The notes under the pieces were generated by a model that saw only the letters and a program-made list of their open reading frames with translations, was not told the origin of the DNA and made no database searches. From Mantamonas sphyraenae (Eukaryota; CRuMs; Mantamonadidae): a DNA stretch of 64,000 nucleotides. The position numbers and the translations under genes were made by a program. Shown piece by piece: positions 1-12,900 of this stretch. The stretch lies in assembly GCA_026936335.1 (NCBI GenBank), contig JAPMXV010000036.1, positions 186,001-250,000 on the forward strand, written 5' to 3'. Position 1 is the stretch's first letter. Each line of letters opens with the position of its first letter.

Positions 1-17
1 CTCTCCCCTCACATCCC

Positions 18-3000
18 ATGCAAGCCCAGCCTCGTCGTGCATCACGTCGAAGGACGTCTGGCATCGTGGACGCGCAGCTGAACACGGCGTCGTCCACCTC
101 TAGCAACAGCAGCAGCAGCAGTAGCAGCAGTAGCAGCAGTGACAGTGGACATCGTAGTGTGCTCAACACAGGATCCACTGTGGCATCGTACAACGAACAA
201 TTGGCACTCAAGTCGTGGACACCGCCTCCTCCGTTGTCTGTGGACACCAAGAACAACAACCCGGGCTCCCCCAGCATGCTGCCCAGCATCCAAGGCACCG
301 GTCGAAGCAGCCACGTGTCATCACCCCGAAGCAACAACAACAACAGCAACAACAGCAGTGGTGGTGGTGGGTGGTGGGGGTGGGGGCACACCCTCCTCTG
401 CTTCTGCTTCGAAACCACCGGTTTACAAACAAACGACGCCCAAGAGGAAGCAGGAGCAGGAGCAGGAGCAACAGGCACAACCACAGCAGCAAACAAAGAG
501 AGACAAGACACAGCATGATGGAGGCACGTCACCTCGACGAACACGCAACAAAAAAGCGGCGACGAGCGAAGTGGGAGCGATGCGACTGCTGGGAGGCAAG
601 ACGACGCAGCAGCAGCAGCAACGGCTGGGAGTGTCGGACGTGGATGCACTCCCGTCTGCACTGGACACAGTCAACGCAGGCAGCAACACACATCAGATGA
701 TCCGCAAGCATCTCAGGGCACAGTTGGACAGCCAGGAGGAGGCAGACGTGGGCAACGATGCAAGCCTGATCCAGGCGCAGGTGGAACGGCAGGTGGCCAG
801 CTCGAAAGAGGTGGAAACACTGGCACAGGGGCCTCGCTTCGACGCCAAAGACGCAGCGGCCCTCAAGTTTGTGGAGTTTATGGATAGCAAACTGTTCAAG
901 ATTGACCGAAGCCTGATGAAGCGCATTGTCAACGAGTGGGTGGCTTCGTTTGAGGACGAAGAGCACCGCTTTTCCTCGGTCGCCCTCTACGCCGAGTTTG
1001 TCATCAAGGAGACAAGACGCAAGACTGCCTCCTTCCCCAAACCCAACCATCTCATGACTGCCGTCTGCTGCCATCTGCTCGCAAAGGTAAGGACGCTGTG
1101 CGTGGGTTTCTTGGGCTTGATCTGAACGTTACCTCTCGCGAGGTGTGTTTTCCACCCACTCACACCCACACTCACACCCACACTCACTCACACAGGTTGC
1201 CACCGTGTTTGGTCGCTATGCTCCTCTGATGGAGGCATTGACCGAAGACATCCTGACGTCGGTGTACATCGATTACCCCGACGAAACGTTGCAGGAGAAC
1301 GAAGAGGACGAGGCACCCCTGTCGCTTACAGCCACCATCCAAAAGACACCCTACTTTGTCGAACACGAAATGATGATGCGTGAGCGCAAGTTGATTGAGT
1401 ATCAGACACGCAAGCTCAATGCCAGCTGGGAACGACGCAACCGCGTCCTTGCCGTCGCCATCAACAAGTGGCAGCTCAGTGCGTTTGTCCCACCTCCCAC
1501 CCCCCCACACACGCACCTTTTCTTTGCCACATCACCTGCTCACATAGCATTCACACACTCCCTTCCCCCACAGCGTTTGTGCGTACGGTGATGATCGCGT
1601 GGTACGGTTGGACCGTCAAGTCGCGCGTGCGTCGCCGCAACCTGAACCGGGTGATGAAAAAGTGGGTGTATTCATCGATGAAGGCACGTGCATTCCGAGA
1701 GTGGAAGGTGTATGTGCAATCGCATCGACGTCTGACGGTGGAAACCGAGGCTGGCGAGATGGCCACCGATTTCGAAGGCAAGATGGTCACCTTGCACGAC
1801 CGCCTGGCTCGTGCAGAGGCCAAGGCGGAACGAGTGGCGGCGCAGAACGAAGAATATCGACGTCGCATGGAGACGCAAGATCAGGAGATCGAACTATTGC
1901 AGGACAAGGTGCATCGTCTGGAGGAGAAATTGTTTGAAGCCAGTAGGTTTGGATGTCGATGGGCCAAACCCATCCCCCCCCCTCCCCACCCCCGTCTTCC
2001 CCTTCTCCGTTTCCCTGTCCTCTAAACAACACGACGCATCCATCTCACACCCCAACACCAACACCACCGCACAGCGACGAGGAACAACGAAGTGGTGGAG
2101 ATTTGCAACGGATGGCGAGATACATGCAACCAACTCCTGGAACGGATGCCAGGAGTGCATGCCAATGCCACTGTGGAAGACTTTGACTCGGCCCACACAC
2201 AGCTGGACGACTTTTTCCACTCGTTCATGAACGAACACATCCCAGAGTCGCCGCAGATGGTCAACACCAGGAACCAGCTGTCAGTGGTGCTGCTTGCATG
2301 GATCAACCTCATGGTCAAACGATGCAAGGACAGATGGGCGCTGGAGATTGGCACCCACGATGCACACGGCGAAGAGGTGTCCGGGGAACTGGAAGTGTAC
2401 CGCGACCGCATCCAAGCGCACCACCAAGTGCTCAACTTTGCCAACGACCTGCAGAACGGCGAGGTGTTGCTGTTTCTCATGAACGAAATGGCACCCAAGG
2501 TGTGTTCGTTGCATCCGCTCACCGACATGGACTACGCGCACCGCGCCGAGATGATTTGCAAACAAGCTGTGGAACTGGATTGCGGACGCACAGTGTCCCC
2601 CAAGGACATCATGGAGGGCACAGCAGACATCCTGTTGTACTTTGTGGCCAATCTGTACACTCGCTTCTACAACCTGACCAACCAGGAGCGGCGTGAATGG
2701 GGACTGGAACCCGTCAGCGTCGTCGGCGCCGAGGATCTGCAAGACTTTCTGCGATCGGTGGAGTTGGGCAAGGAGAAGGACGTGGGCCAGGTCATTGGCT
2801 ACCTGCACACGGAACAGCAGCAGTACAGCGGTGCGTTGCAGTCTGTCATCAAGGCACACGACTTGAGCGGCGATACGGTGGCTGTGCTCACACACCTGGC
2901 GGAGGACATGATTGACGATCGCCTGCGTGGCAAGGTGCAGGACGTCATGGATCCGAAGCAGCAGAAGGAATTCTTGCGCTTCACTCGCTTGAACCAGACG

Positions 3001-4032
3001 CGTCTGGGCGACATTCTGGAGGAGCAGGAACAACCCGAGGTGGAGGTGCAGGAGATGGAACGCATCCTACGCACCCACTTTCGTGATCTGCGCCGAATCT
3101 ATCGTTATTACGCCACCGTCGGGTCGGGCGTCACCATGAACTTGAGCGAGTTTTGGCGCTTTGTGCAAGACTGTGGCATCCCCAACAAGAAGTATCTGCC
3201 CACGGCCACCATCGATCTGATCTTTGTGCGTGCCAACTGGGTCTCTGAATTCGACGACTACGACCTGTACAACCCGGACCGGGAGCTGATCCCCAACGAA
3301 TTCGTGGAGTGTCTGATCCGCATGGCCAACGAACGCTTTGCCTCGATGAACAAGAGTGTGAGTGCACGCTTCCAATACTTTCTGGAGAACACGGTGCTGC
3401 CCAACGCCACCAAGTCGGACGTGGACGACTTTCGGCGAGCGGTGTACGAGCCGGAAGTGCAGGCGGTGTTCCGCAAGTACAAGGCGCAACTGCAGTACGT
3501 GTTCACCCACTACGCCGGCCTGGACTACAAGAGCACACACAAGAGCACCATCAACGCCAAGGAGTTCCTGGCCATGCTCAAGGAGTGCAAGTTCATCACC
3601 AGCGTCTTCACCTACAACGACATCGTGTCCATCTTTTCCCACATCCAACGCGACGACGACCCCATGGAGACCGAAATGATCTACCACGAATTCCTTGAAG
3701 CCATTGCCTGTGTGGCCATCTTCAAGGATCCTGCCCCGTTTGTCTCCTTGTCCAAGCGCATGGAGAACTTCATTGCAAACACCTTTCTCACCGCCCTTCC
3801 TCCCCGTCTCAAGGTGCCCAAACAGCTCGCAAAGGCAACCACCTCCTCCAAGGTCAAGCAGAAGACCTGGCGCGAACGGGAGAAGGACAGCGACGACGCC
3901 ATCGCCGCATCGTCTTCTTCCTCGCGTGGCGGCAACAATCGTGAGCAGAACGACGACGACAACGATGACAACGACAACGAGAAGGCAGAGGTTGCATCTT
4001 CGTCGGGCAGCGCCCAGGCTGCAGAGAATTGA
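18..4032 (+). CDS. Calponin-homology, coiled-coil protein, probable flagellar/cytoskeletal
   Basis: Four exons fit consensus splice sites and phase: up to 1086, 1196-1478, 1574-1942 and 2075-4032. If the first ATG at 18 is the start, the protein is about 1,225 residues, but the frame is open to the window edge. The N-terminus is Ser/Gly/Gln-rich. The middle has tryptophan-rich helices of the form W...R..FREWK and then a coiled coil ending in EELEEKL-like heptads (about 1740-1942). The third quarter resembles a calponin-homology domain (VLNFANDLQNGEVLLFLMNE followed by FVANLYTRFYNL). The C-terminal part holds EF-hand-like helical units and an acidic tail. CH plus coiled coil suggests a microtubule- or actin-associated role. 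The reading frame jumps at a glycine run near 369-371. The exact family is not recognised. Confidence 0.75.
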
Positions 4033-4070
4033 CGACGACGACGTGGGTGGAATGCATTGTGTTTCATGTT

Positions 4071-7000
4071 TCATGCTCTCTCCAATCGACGGGTCCTGCG
4101 CAGTCGAGGAGGTGATTCCTTGTCGTCTTCGTCCTGCTGCTCCTCGTCATCACCTTCCACATCCATGCGCAGTCGCTTGACAGGAGGGGGCGAGGCAAAA
4201 CTCATGGAGTCGGCAGCAGCCATGGCCTGGTCGATGATCTCCTCGCGGGTGTAGAACAGCAGGTAGGCTTGGTTGTCCTCCACCTCCTCCACCTCCTCCA
4301 GAGTGACGGTTTTGTCGTTGAAATGGTACCAACAGTCGCCCAGATTGTTGTAGCACACCGACGTGTAGTGTCCAGACTCCAGACCGCTGCCGTGGTGGAT
4401 TACCACGCCGTTGAGACGATACCGGGTCATGGCCGACGACTTGCCACCGGACGTGTATGGCCCAATGTCCAGCGGCTCGTCCACAGGGTAGCGCACGTCC
4501 ACAAACAGCTTGTTGCGTCGCTCGCCGTCGAAGCGGAAGCGTTTGATTTGCAAACACAGCGTGTTGGGAGGCATGGAAATGGACAGGCGTTTGTGTGCGT
4601 CATGATGACCCTTGCACCCGTCGCACGCATACCCCTCCACTGTTTCCGCCTTGACAAACGACGCAAAGCACTGTTCCAATGTACAACGTTGGCCCCTTCC
4701 CAACTGGTAGCCTCGTCCGCCACCCCTGCGACGGCTGGCTCGCCTGCTGGGCCGTCGCCTGCTCGATCCGTTCGCATCGTCGTCGTTGCTCTCGGTGGTG
4801 TGAGAAGCGTGGAGGTCGTCGTCGTCGGATCCCATGGAGGACAAAGGGGTTGTCCTGCTCGCATCGACTCCGTCTTCGTCCAGAGGAACATCCAGTGACA
4901 AATCCAGAAACGGTTCGTAACGCTGCGAAACGTGGCCGCAGTGGGTGCACTCCACCTCACTCAGCAACTCGCCCTGAAACGTCTGTGCCACCACATCCAT
5001 CACACCCACGTTGTGATGCCTCTTGCGCTTGTTGGCTGTTTCCTGACCCGCTCCTCCTTCCGATTCCATCGATTCACTTCGGGCCAGTGTACGCTGTCTT
5101 CCGCGTCGCTTACGCAGTGGCGAAGGCTGAGCAGGTTTGCTGTGATTGGCTTGCTCTGGCTTTTTGCCCTTGCCCTTCTTGCTGCTGTCCTTGCTGGGGC
5201 TGGGATCGGCGTCGTGGCCTTGGGTCAACTCGTTGCCGATGCGATCCATGAGATGACGCAGAAATTCGTGGGCGTCGTGTTGGTGGTAGCCACGAAAGGC
5301 CGGAACAAACTGCCACACGGCGTGGAGAAAGGCGTGGGGTGTGAGGACGGCCCATTTGCGGGAGAAGAGCACACGGAAGAGTTTGTGGAGTTCATAGCAC
5401 ACCGACACCTGGCTGGCATCCACATTGGCTGCACGCAGGGTTTGTGAGTCGGTGACTTCGGCAAAGCACATCTCTGTGGTTGTGCGTGCCATGCCTTCGA
5501 ACTTGCTGGCGACAGGCGATGTCATGGCACCCGGTTGGATCACAATGCTCCCCGTGCGTGCGAGGTCACCCATATCCTTCCGTGGCACCAGGTTGACAAA
5601 GAACTGGCGGAATTGGGGCAGATTGGCAAGACATTGCACCGTGGAGTTCAGGTAGCACGTGTTGCCCAGGTTGCGCAGGCCTGTTTGTCCTTGTTGCAAC
5701 CCACGAATTGGTTGGCGTGGTGTGGGCACCCCTTCCATGTCTCGCAGACTGCTACTGCTACTGCTGCTGCTACTGCTGCTACTGCTGCTGCTGTGTGCAT
5801 GACCCATGCTTTTACGACTGCGCGTCGAACGCAATCGAGCACTGCCTCGCCTTGTGCCGCTGCCGACGCCGCCGCTGCTGCTGCTGTCGGGTGACTCTCC
5901 AGGCGATGTGACACTCGTTTCTCCGGGGGTCATGAAGCTGACACTCTTGGACAGAGACTTGTTGAGAGTGCGTGTGCGTGTCATCCGTGATGATCGTGGG
6001 GTCGGTGTGCCCACCTTGGCTGGTGCTGCTGCTGCTGTGTCCCTCACCAACTCCTCCTCCGCATTGGTCATTCCCCTGTCATCCTCCACCATCATTCCAT
6101 CCTCCTCTTCATCATCATCCTCTGCTGCTTCTTCTGCTGCTTCGTCCTGTTCCTCCTCCTCATCCACTTCCACCACGTCTGCATCGCCCTCCTCCCTTGC
6201 CTCTCCATCATCCATGTGCTCCTCTTTCACAACCACCTCTTCCTCCTTCTGATGCCCACGTGTGCGTGCACTTCGTCGTCGCGCAGAACCCTCCATCTCG
6301 TCTTCCTTGGCCCCCTCCTGTGCATCGTGCTTCTCGTGGATCAGCGCTCGCCATGTGTTGAATGCCTTGGACATGCTGTACATCTGCCAATGGCGCAGGC
6401 TGTGATGAGTCTATCTTCGTCCTCGTGTTGTCGAAACTTCATCGGCGTCATTTGCTCGTCGTCCTGTTCGGAATCCCCGCGGCCCCGATTCTGCAGGTCG
6501 TTCAGCACCTCGCTGATACGTTCGATGTCCCCCTGGTCGTTGTCGTCTTCAATGTCCATTTCACACCCGTAGCAGTGCACCCACTTTTCCTCCAGCTCCA
6601 GTGCCAGGCAGTGGGACTTGCGCATTCGTCGTGTCCGCACACGCTCCCCTTTGGCACCTGCCCCACGTCCCATGGTGCTCTGTGTGTCACCCCACACCGA
6701 ATCCATCCATGTATTGTCAGTGTTGTCAGTATTGTCAGTGTGTGTGTGTGTGTGTGTGATGCACCCGTGCCCATGACAACCCACCTCGTTGTGCAGCCGG
6801 TAGTGCTGTTCGGCATGGTGGGACGAACAGCCACGGTGGCCGCAGGACAAACACAGCAGCACGCTTTCTGTGGTGCCACACGCTGCACGTCACATGTTCG
6901 TCCATGACACGCGTGGGAGACCCCGCCATCGTGGCGTTGCAAAAAGGTGTCAGCGCTCTTTGATTTACGCGCCATTTTCGCGCGCTGGCAACCGCTTACA

Positions 7001-7096
7001 CTCGCAGGACCACAGACTGGGGTCGATTAGCACTGGCCGCAATTTCTCTGGACGCACGACATACTCCAGGTGCTCACACACGCGCGTGGAGGACAT
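4071..7096 (-). CDS. Ubiquitin-specific protease with N-terminal ZnF-UBP domain
   Basis: Exons are 7096-7000, 6882-6509 and 6383-4071, which join in phase to about 927 residues. The first splice restores the zinc finger: CEHLEY, then WSCESC, then LLCLSCGHRGC and WVHCYGCEMD, the usual ZnF-UBP that binds the free C-terminus of ubiquitin. A long acidic, serine-rich linker precedes the USP fold. The Cys box is GLRNLGNTCYLNS and the His box SGLESGHYTSVCYNN, with zinc-ribbon pairs CTHC and CDGC, so a catalytic deubiquitinase is expected. A TG/CA repeat at about 6738-6758 lies inside exon 2 and encodes His-Thr repeats, so a further in-frame intron there is possible. The architecture resembles the USP3/22/44/49 group, but I cannot assign an ortholog. 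It converges with the preceding gene, 38 bp apart. Confidence 0.88.
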
Positions 7097-7202
7097 GGTT
7101 GCAAGAGCGGCGACGTGTGCGAGTCCGGGGGTTAGGGTGGGTTTGGATGGCGCATATGTGTCAATGCATTCATTCCTGTGTTTGAGAGGGGGGAGGGTGG
7201 GT

Positions 7203-8958
7203 TCACCTGGCCATGAGCACAACGCCACTGCTCTTGTCCTGAGTGTCGATGACACCCTGTGAGATGGCATCGACGACCGCGTCGCAAAGTTGCTGAAAGG
7301 CGTCGTTGACGTTTGCACCTGTCTTGGCACTGGTCTCAAAAAAGAGATCGATGCCATTAAGTTGGGCAAACTCTGCACCCTGTTCAAAGGTGACCTGTCG
7401 CACGGGTTGGCTGGCAAAGGGCTGCGAGGCCTTCTCCGAGCTGTTCATGCTGTCTGCCTTGTTGCCCAGCAACATCAACACAATGTTTTCGTTCTGTGCA
7501 TGCGTGCGGATCTCCTTCAGCCACGTGCGCACGTGACTCAACGTCTCCTCACGAGACACGTCGTACATCAACACCGCCGCCGTCGAGTACCGAAAGTAGT
7601 TGCGCAAGATCTGCTTGAACCCACTCTGCCCGCCCGTGTCCCACAGCTGCAGTTGGATTTCCGTGTTGTCCGAATACATAAACGCAGACTTGAACTCCAC
7701 CCCAATGGTGGGTTTTGCTGCGTCGTCGATGCAAGGTGTGTGGAGGTGGTGGTGGACGAATTTGGGTGGGAAGAGGTGAGTGTTCACGCCCCGGACACAG
7801 GGACACACACAGGCACACACACAGGCACACACTTACAATTCGCGGGTTGTTTACGCCCAATTAACCTGTTGAGGGTCGTGCTCTTGCCCACCATCATGTC
7901 GCCCACAAGCACGACCTTGAAAATGTAGGCGTACGATTTGAGTTTGCCCGAATTGATCCCCCCCGCACGCCGCGCGACGCGCGTTGTCGTTGGGAGCTCT
8001 GCGGCCTGTTGGACAGCAGATAGTCGCCCTCTCCGGCGGCGCCTGCGGAGGCCGATGAGTACATGGCACGGTCGCCCACAGCGGCAGTGGCGGAGTGGGA
8101 CGGGGCACAGATGTGGATGGCAAGCAGGTAGAGGGCGGCACTCCAGAACAGGGCCAACAGAGGGGCCAGAGACACAATGTAGGGCAAGCTGTGATGGTCT
8201 TGCATGTGCATACAAAGCATGATGGCGGAAACGAGGATGCAAAGCCAGCCAAAGGTGGAAAAGAAGACGTGGGCCGGGGTGGTGCGCAGGTGTTCGCTGC
8301 GACGCAGAATAACCGAGTAGGAGAGGGGCACCCAGAGGACAAAGCTGCCGAGGATGAAGATGGGCGCAAAGGTGACGTACCACAGATTGACCTGGGGCAG
8401 CAGTTCGCCCGCGTCGGTGCTGACGTTGAGGAGAAGCAGCAAGGAAAAGGCCAGCAGCAGGGGCTGGGCCACACTCCACTGGAACGACGCCGTGAGCACA
8501 GAGTGCACCACGTCCGCCGAATCAAACTGTTGGAACCACAGGCGCAGTGTGTGTCTGTGTATGTACAGCCAGTAGGCCAACAGGAGCAGTTGAAGGGAAA
8601 GCAGCGGAGCGAAAACGGCGGCCCAACTCTGCTGGCTGGCAATCATGGCCAGAGACACCGCACACAGTGCCACGCTGGCCGTATCAATGGCCAATTGGCC
8701 CAGCAGTGACGAGCGGGCTGTAGTGTATGTGAACTTGGCATCTGTGTACAGGCGGTTGAGGCTGACGGGCACGAGGATGCCCGCTGCCGTCAGTAGGGCC
8801 CAGCTGGGAGCCAGAGCCACATTGATGTCAATGTCTGCATACTGGTCCAAACGAAGACACAGTAGGATCAGTTGCAGGGCCACAGGAAGCAGAAACGCAA
8901 GCAGGAGAGTCGCTCGCTCACGCGGCTTTTCCAGCAAGTGTACGATGGTGCTGATCAT
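7203..8958 (-). CDS. Multipass membrane protein fused to a Rab-like GTPase
   Basis: The upstream part (8958 to about 8080, 293 codons from MISTIVHLLEK) has about eight hydrophobic segments in a TMEM185-like layout. The downstream part is Rab-like: P-loop GDMMVGKST, switch TIGVEF, WDTGGQ, GNKAD and TSAKTG. The GTPase half has no usable start codon near its first residues (SYAYIFKVVLVGD). A GT-AG intron at 7997-8079 joins the two halves in frame, and a second intron (7718-7836) joins the P-loop to switch I. The spliced product is 517 residues. The C-terminus ends ...SSGVVLMAR with no prenylation cysteine, as expected if the membrane domain replaces the lipid anchor. The alternative is two overlapping genes with an unseen first Rab exon, but no start exon was found. 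Confidence 0.7.
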
Positions 8959-9132
8959 CCCTTGGCACGCACACAACGGGGACGGTGAGACGTTTCTTGA
9001 ATGACAATGGATGGAGTGGACACTAGGAGGGTGCTGACCACAACAGAGAGGGTGGTGTGGGTGTGTGTGGGTGTGCGTGGGTGGGTGTGGTGCTTGCTTC
9101 GTGCCTGCCCCACCCGGCGCAACATTGACAAC
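8959..9132. promoter_or_regulatory. Shared head-to-head promoter region
   Basis: This gap of 174 bp separates the divergent start codons of the membrane-Rab gene and the coiled-coil gene. It is rich in GT/GGGTG repeats. No TATA box stands out. A promoter role is inferred only from its position. Confidence 0.4.
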
Positions 9133-9957
9133 ATGGATCAAGACGGGTGGGATAGTCCATCGAGGTCGCCTGGAGGAGGTGCCACGTCGCCTGCGTCGAC
9201 AGTGTCGTCGGCTTCGTCGCGTTCAGAGGCGCTTGCAGCGCGAGCGAGCGCGTTGCGGAGCAGGCAGCGAGAGATGGAGAACCGATCGAGGAACAGCAAC
9301 GCAGGAGGAGGTGGTGGAGGAGGTGGTGGTGGTGGTGGAAGGTATGGAGGGGACAGTGCAGACGAGGAGGAGGACGATACATACACAGGGGCAAGCACAC
9401 CTCGGCAATGGAAGCGTGAGGAGAGCGGCGAGGCAGCGCGGGACAACGGACAGGAAGAAGAAGGTGGCGAAAGGCGCAGCAACACACGAGTGTCCCTGGG
9501 CCTGGATCTGAGCGACGTGACCAGCAGTGGCGAAGGCCACAGCATGTACTCACCCCAGGCGGTGGAGAGGCGGAGTCAACAACGGTCACACGGACGCTCT
9601 GGAAACACAGGTCGGGAGCAAGGGAATGGAGGCGGGACTCGGGGACGACGACGCCCAAACTCATCGTCATCATCCAGCAGCAACAGCAGCAACTCGTCCT
9701 CGCTGGTGGACAACCTGACCCAAATCGACATGGAACAGGCGCAACACCAGTTGCAACAGATGAAGAAGAAACAAGCGGAGTTGGCGTCGCAGGTGGAAAG
9801 CAGTCTGGGTTTGCTCACCACCGAGGTGGAGCAACAGAAACAAACCAACCTCAAAGTGGGCCAACAATTGGCAGCCATGGAACAGAACCTCGATCAGGCG
9901 AAACAGCGCATGCGACGACAAGACAACCAGTTGGCGCAACAAGCTGGAGCACGCTGA
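9133..9957 (+). CDS. Hypothetical low-complexity protein with C-terminal coiled coil
   Basis: This is a single exon of 274 residues. I chose MDQDGWDSP as the start because the open frame upstream is GT-rich and not protein-like. The first two thirds are low complexity: serine-rich, a run of glycines near residue 65, acidic and arginine-rich stretches, and a serine/asparagine run. The last 75 residues form a regular coiled coil (QMKKKQAELASQVESS onward) with leucine and glutamine heptads, reminiscent of tethering or SNARE-like helices, but no specific family signature is visible. The gene converges with the giant membrane gene, 20 bp from its stop. Function unknown. Confidence 0.6.
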   Translation: MDQDGWDSPSRSPGGGATSPASTVSSASSRSEALAARASALRSRQREMENRSRNSNAGGGGGGGGGGGGRYGGDSADEEEDDTYTGASTPRQWKREESGEAARDNGQEEEGGERRSNTRVSLGLDLSDVTSSGEGHSMYSPQAVERRSQQRSHGRSGNTGREQGNGGGTRGRRRPNSSSSSSSNSSNSSSLVDNLTQIDMEQAQHQLQQMKKKQAELASQVESSLGLLTTEVEQQKQTNLKVGQQLAAMEQNLDQAKQRMRRQDNQLAQQAGAR

Positions 9958-9977
9958 TGAAATCCATACAGCACTTA

Positions 9978-12900
9978 TCATGTCCTCCACGTGCCCCCCT
10001 GACTCTCCACTGCCGCATTTGCATCGCTGAGCATCTCTGTCGCAAGGGCGGCGTCGTCGTCAGCCAGAATGGCTGCGTTGGAGGCCAACTCGTGATTCCA
10101 ACCCATGGCCACCAGTTGCGCCACCACGTCGTCGTGCGACCTCTCATGCACTGCTGCCCCATTGTTGGCCCTCGTTGTGGTCATTCCCTCCACCAAAGAG
10201 CTGCTGTCGTCTTCCTCCTCCTCATACTCCTCTTCCTCCTCGCGGCCACGGGATTCGCTCACCTGCACCGTGACCCCACTGGTGGATTGCACACTGACCA
10301 CCGAGTTGGGAGACAGGAGCGTGTTGCGTGTGTTGCCGCGCTGCTGCGGTGACCACACACGCGCTGGTGCATCGTCATTCTGGCGCCCTGATTTGCCCAC
10401 CAGGGTTCGCAAACGATTGCGCAGCTGCCACGCCCTCGTGTTTCCACCCGATGAGTCCCCTTCACCTCTTCCTCCCAGCAACGCACGCTCCTCGGCGGTG
10501 CCATCGTACGACGACGAAAGCGAACTCTCGATCTCCAGCACGCCTGGCTCCCCGGCGCTGTTTTGCACGGTCAGCAAACGTCGCCCATGCTTCCCCTCCT
10601 CCTCCTCCTCCCTCTCCTCCACATCATCATCGTTATCGTCATTATCCTTCTTTCCATCGGTTCCCTGCCTGGGAGGCGTATCGCTCGGCACAGGCACACT
10701 CGCGGCCTCGGAGGCTGGCTGGAAGTTGTAGCCCACCAGAGTTTTGGCCCGTGCGTGCCGCATCCAGAAGCTGACTGGCTCTCAGACGCAGGTGAACCAT
10801 GTCTCCCAGCCGATGGAAGCCCCCAAAGCGTTCCTGGCCAAACTCCACACGCAGACCCACGCAGGGGTCGCCTGCCTTGGCCAGGATCTTCAACACGCTG
10901 CGCACGGTGCCACCCAACACAGAGATGCGATGCAAGGGTCCCGAAAGTGTGACCAAACACACATCCAACGTCACTTCCTGCAACCCCTCGGCTGCACAGG
11001 CACGGTCGACGTGGTTGGGCATCAGCTTGAGGGGTAGAAGTGCGGAGCCTGCTGTGCTCACCAGGGTGCCATATTTGCGGCTTAGCGACTGCCACAGGTC
11101 GTCGTTGGGCGATTCAATGTGAAGGCGCATCTGTGTGATGGCCAACGACGTGGGTTTGAATCCCTGAATGCACAGGGAGATGCCGTTGGGCGCGTGTCTC
11201 GGGCTGGGCACACGCAAACGCACCGAGGTGCACACAAACTGCTCGTCACGCACCCACTCTGCACCCACACTCTCATCAAACGGATTGAAGATGGCCGGTG
11301 CGTCTGTCCAGCAGGCCTTGAGGATGCGATAGGCGTGAAAGAGAAAGAGAACCACGAGTGGGGCGATGCCAAACCAGGCCCAGTTGTCCTGGCCCACGGC
11401 AAAGTAGATGAGCACGGGCCAGGCAACCCAGGCAATGTACAGTGGATACAACAGCACCTCCCCCATGGCCCCTGCCGTGTGTCGATGTCGATAGCACCAG
11501 TGCGTGGCCAACTGAAGCACAAACTTGTAGCCACCCCACACACGTCCGGAAAACAGCTTCACCGACAGAAAGTACACGGCGTAGGCCGGGTTGTACATGC
11601 GCATGCTATGGAGCACCACACGCACGGTGATGTGCAAGGCAGCAGCGTAGCATAGGATCCACACCAGCAGGACCATCCACAGCCAAACGGGAGCCAACTC
11701 GAGCATCGCCCACGCTTGCACCGACACCCACCATTGCACAAACCCGGCGCCTGTGATTGGGTAGGACAGGCCCACGTAGTCACACAAGGGGGAGGCCGTC
11801 ACGGCGGCTGCCGCTACGTCGCATGGCAGATCAAAGAAGGCGTAGAGTTGAAAGAGGACGAGGGGCAGTAGGATGAGCAGACCCTGGAGCAGGAGGAGAG
11901 GCAGGACGGTGAGGACTTGGACCAGGGAGATGGACGAATCAGCCACAGTAAGGGTCCAGTGGGTGGGACCGGCACGGGTGCGCAGGCGTTCGTACCAGGC
12001 GGGGGCACCCAGGGTGCAGGCAAACACAAGGGCCACGTTGAGCATGCTGAGCAGGTAGCCGAGTTCGTTGGGCAGCAGCAACACAAGGGAACACAGGTTG
12101 ATGACGGCAAACTCGTGCATGCGCCACACCGTGAACCGTTCGTCGGCCAAGCAGTGACACCAGTGGATGGAGGACATCAGAAACGACGACATCACACTCT
12201 GCATACACACGGCACCTGTACGCATCAGCAGAAGCTTGTGGATGGGCCACAAGCACACCCCAAGCAGCTTCAGAGGCAGCAGGAGAATGTGCGGCAGGTG
12301 TCGCCACGTGTCAAACATGCTCTCTGCCACCACCGCCCTCCACATGGTCATTGAGGCCACTTGACCCCCCGTGCCATCCGTGCTCCCCAGCACCACCGCA
12401 CGTTCCACATCGCGTGCCCCTGCGGCTCCCATGGCTCCTTCCAGCGCATCGCGCTTGTCACGCACCACCACATCCACCACATCCATCATATCCACGGCCT
12501 CGAGATCATCGGCCGTCGCCGCAGCGGTGCCGTTTGCCGCCACCTCGTCGCGCCACTGTGCGGTTGCCTCTTGCAACGCGTGCGCCGTGCGGTCCACCTG
12601 AACCTGCAGGACGTTGAGACTCTGCACCAAACGCAGGCGTGTGGCCTCTTGCAACTCTCGCTCTGCATCCTGGACGGCAGGACCACCGGCGTCGTGTTGG
12701 TGTGTGGCTGCCCATCGCTGGAGGGCCTTTTGCACGTGGACCACGCCACTCTGCACATGATGGTGTGCCTTGAGGGCGTGGTTTCGACGTGCGAGCACTG
12801 TAGCGTGGCGTAGGTGAGGACGCAACGCGCGCAGACGACGCACCATGGAAGGCAAATGGACCATCCCGGCGGCCACCACGAGCATCTGAAACGACGTCAC

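Noticed and set aside
6384-6508. Apparent break between zinc finger and catalytic domain of the ubiquitin protease
   Set aside because: A 125-nt GT-AG intron joins the two parts in phase, so no frameshift or separate gene is needed.
6738-6758. TG dinucleotide repeat as a mobile or regulatory element
   Set aside because: It is a short microsatellite, the kind seen in several introns here, with no flanking duplications.
7129-7145. Telomere-like GGTTAGGGT
   Set aside because: A single copy within ordinary intergenic DNA, with no tandem array.
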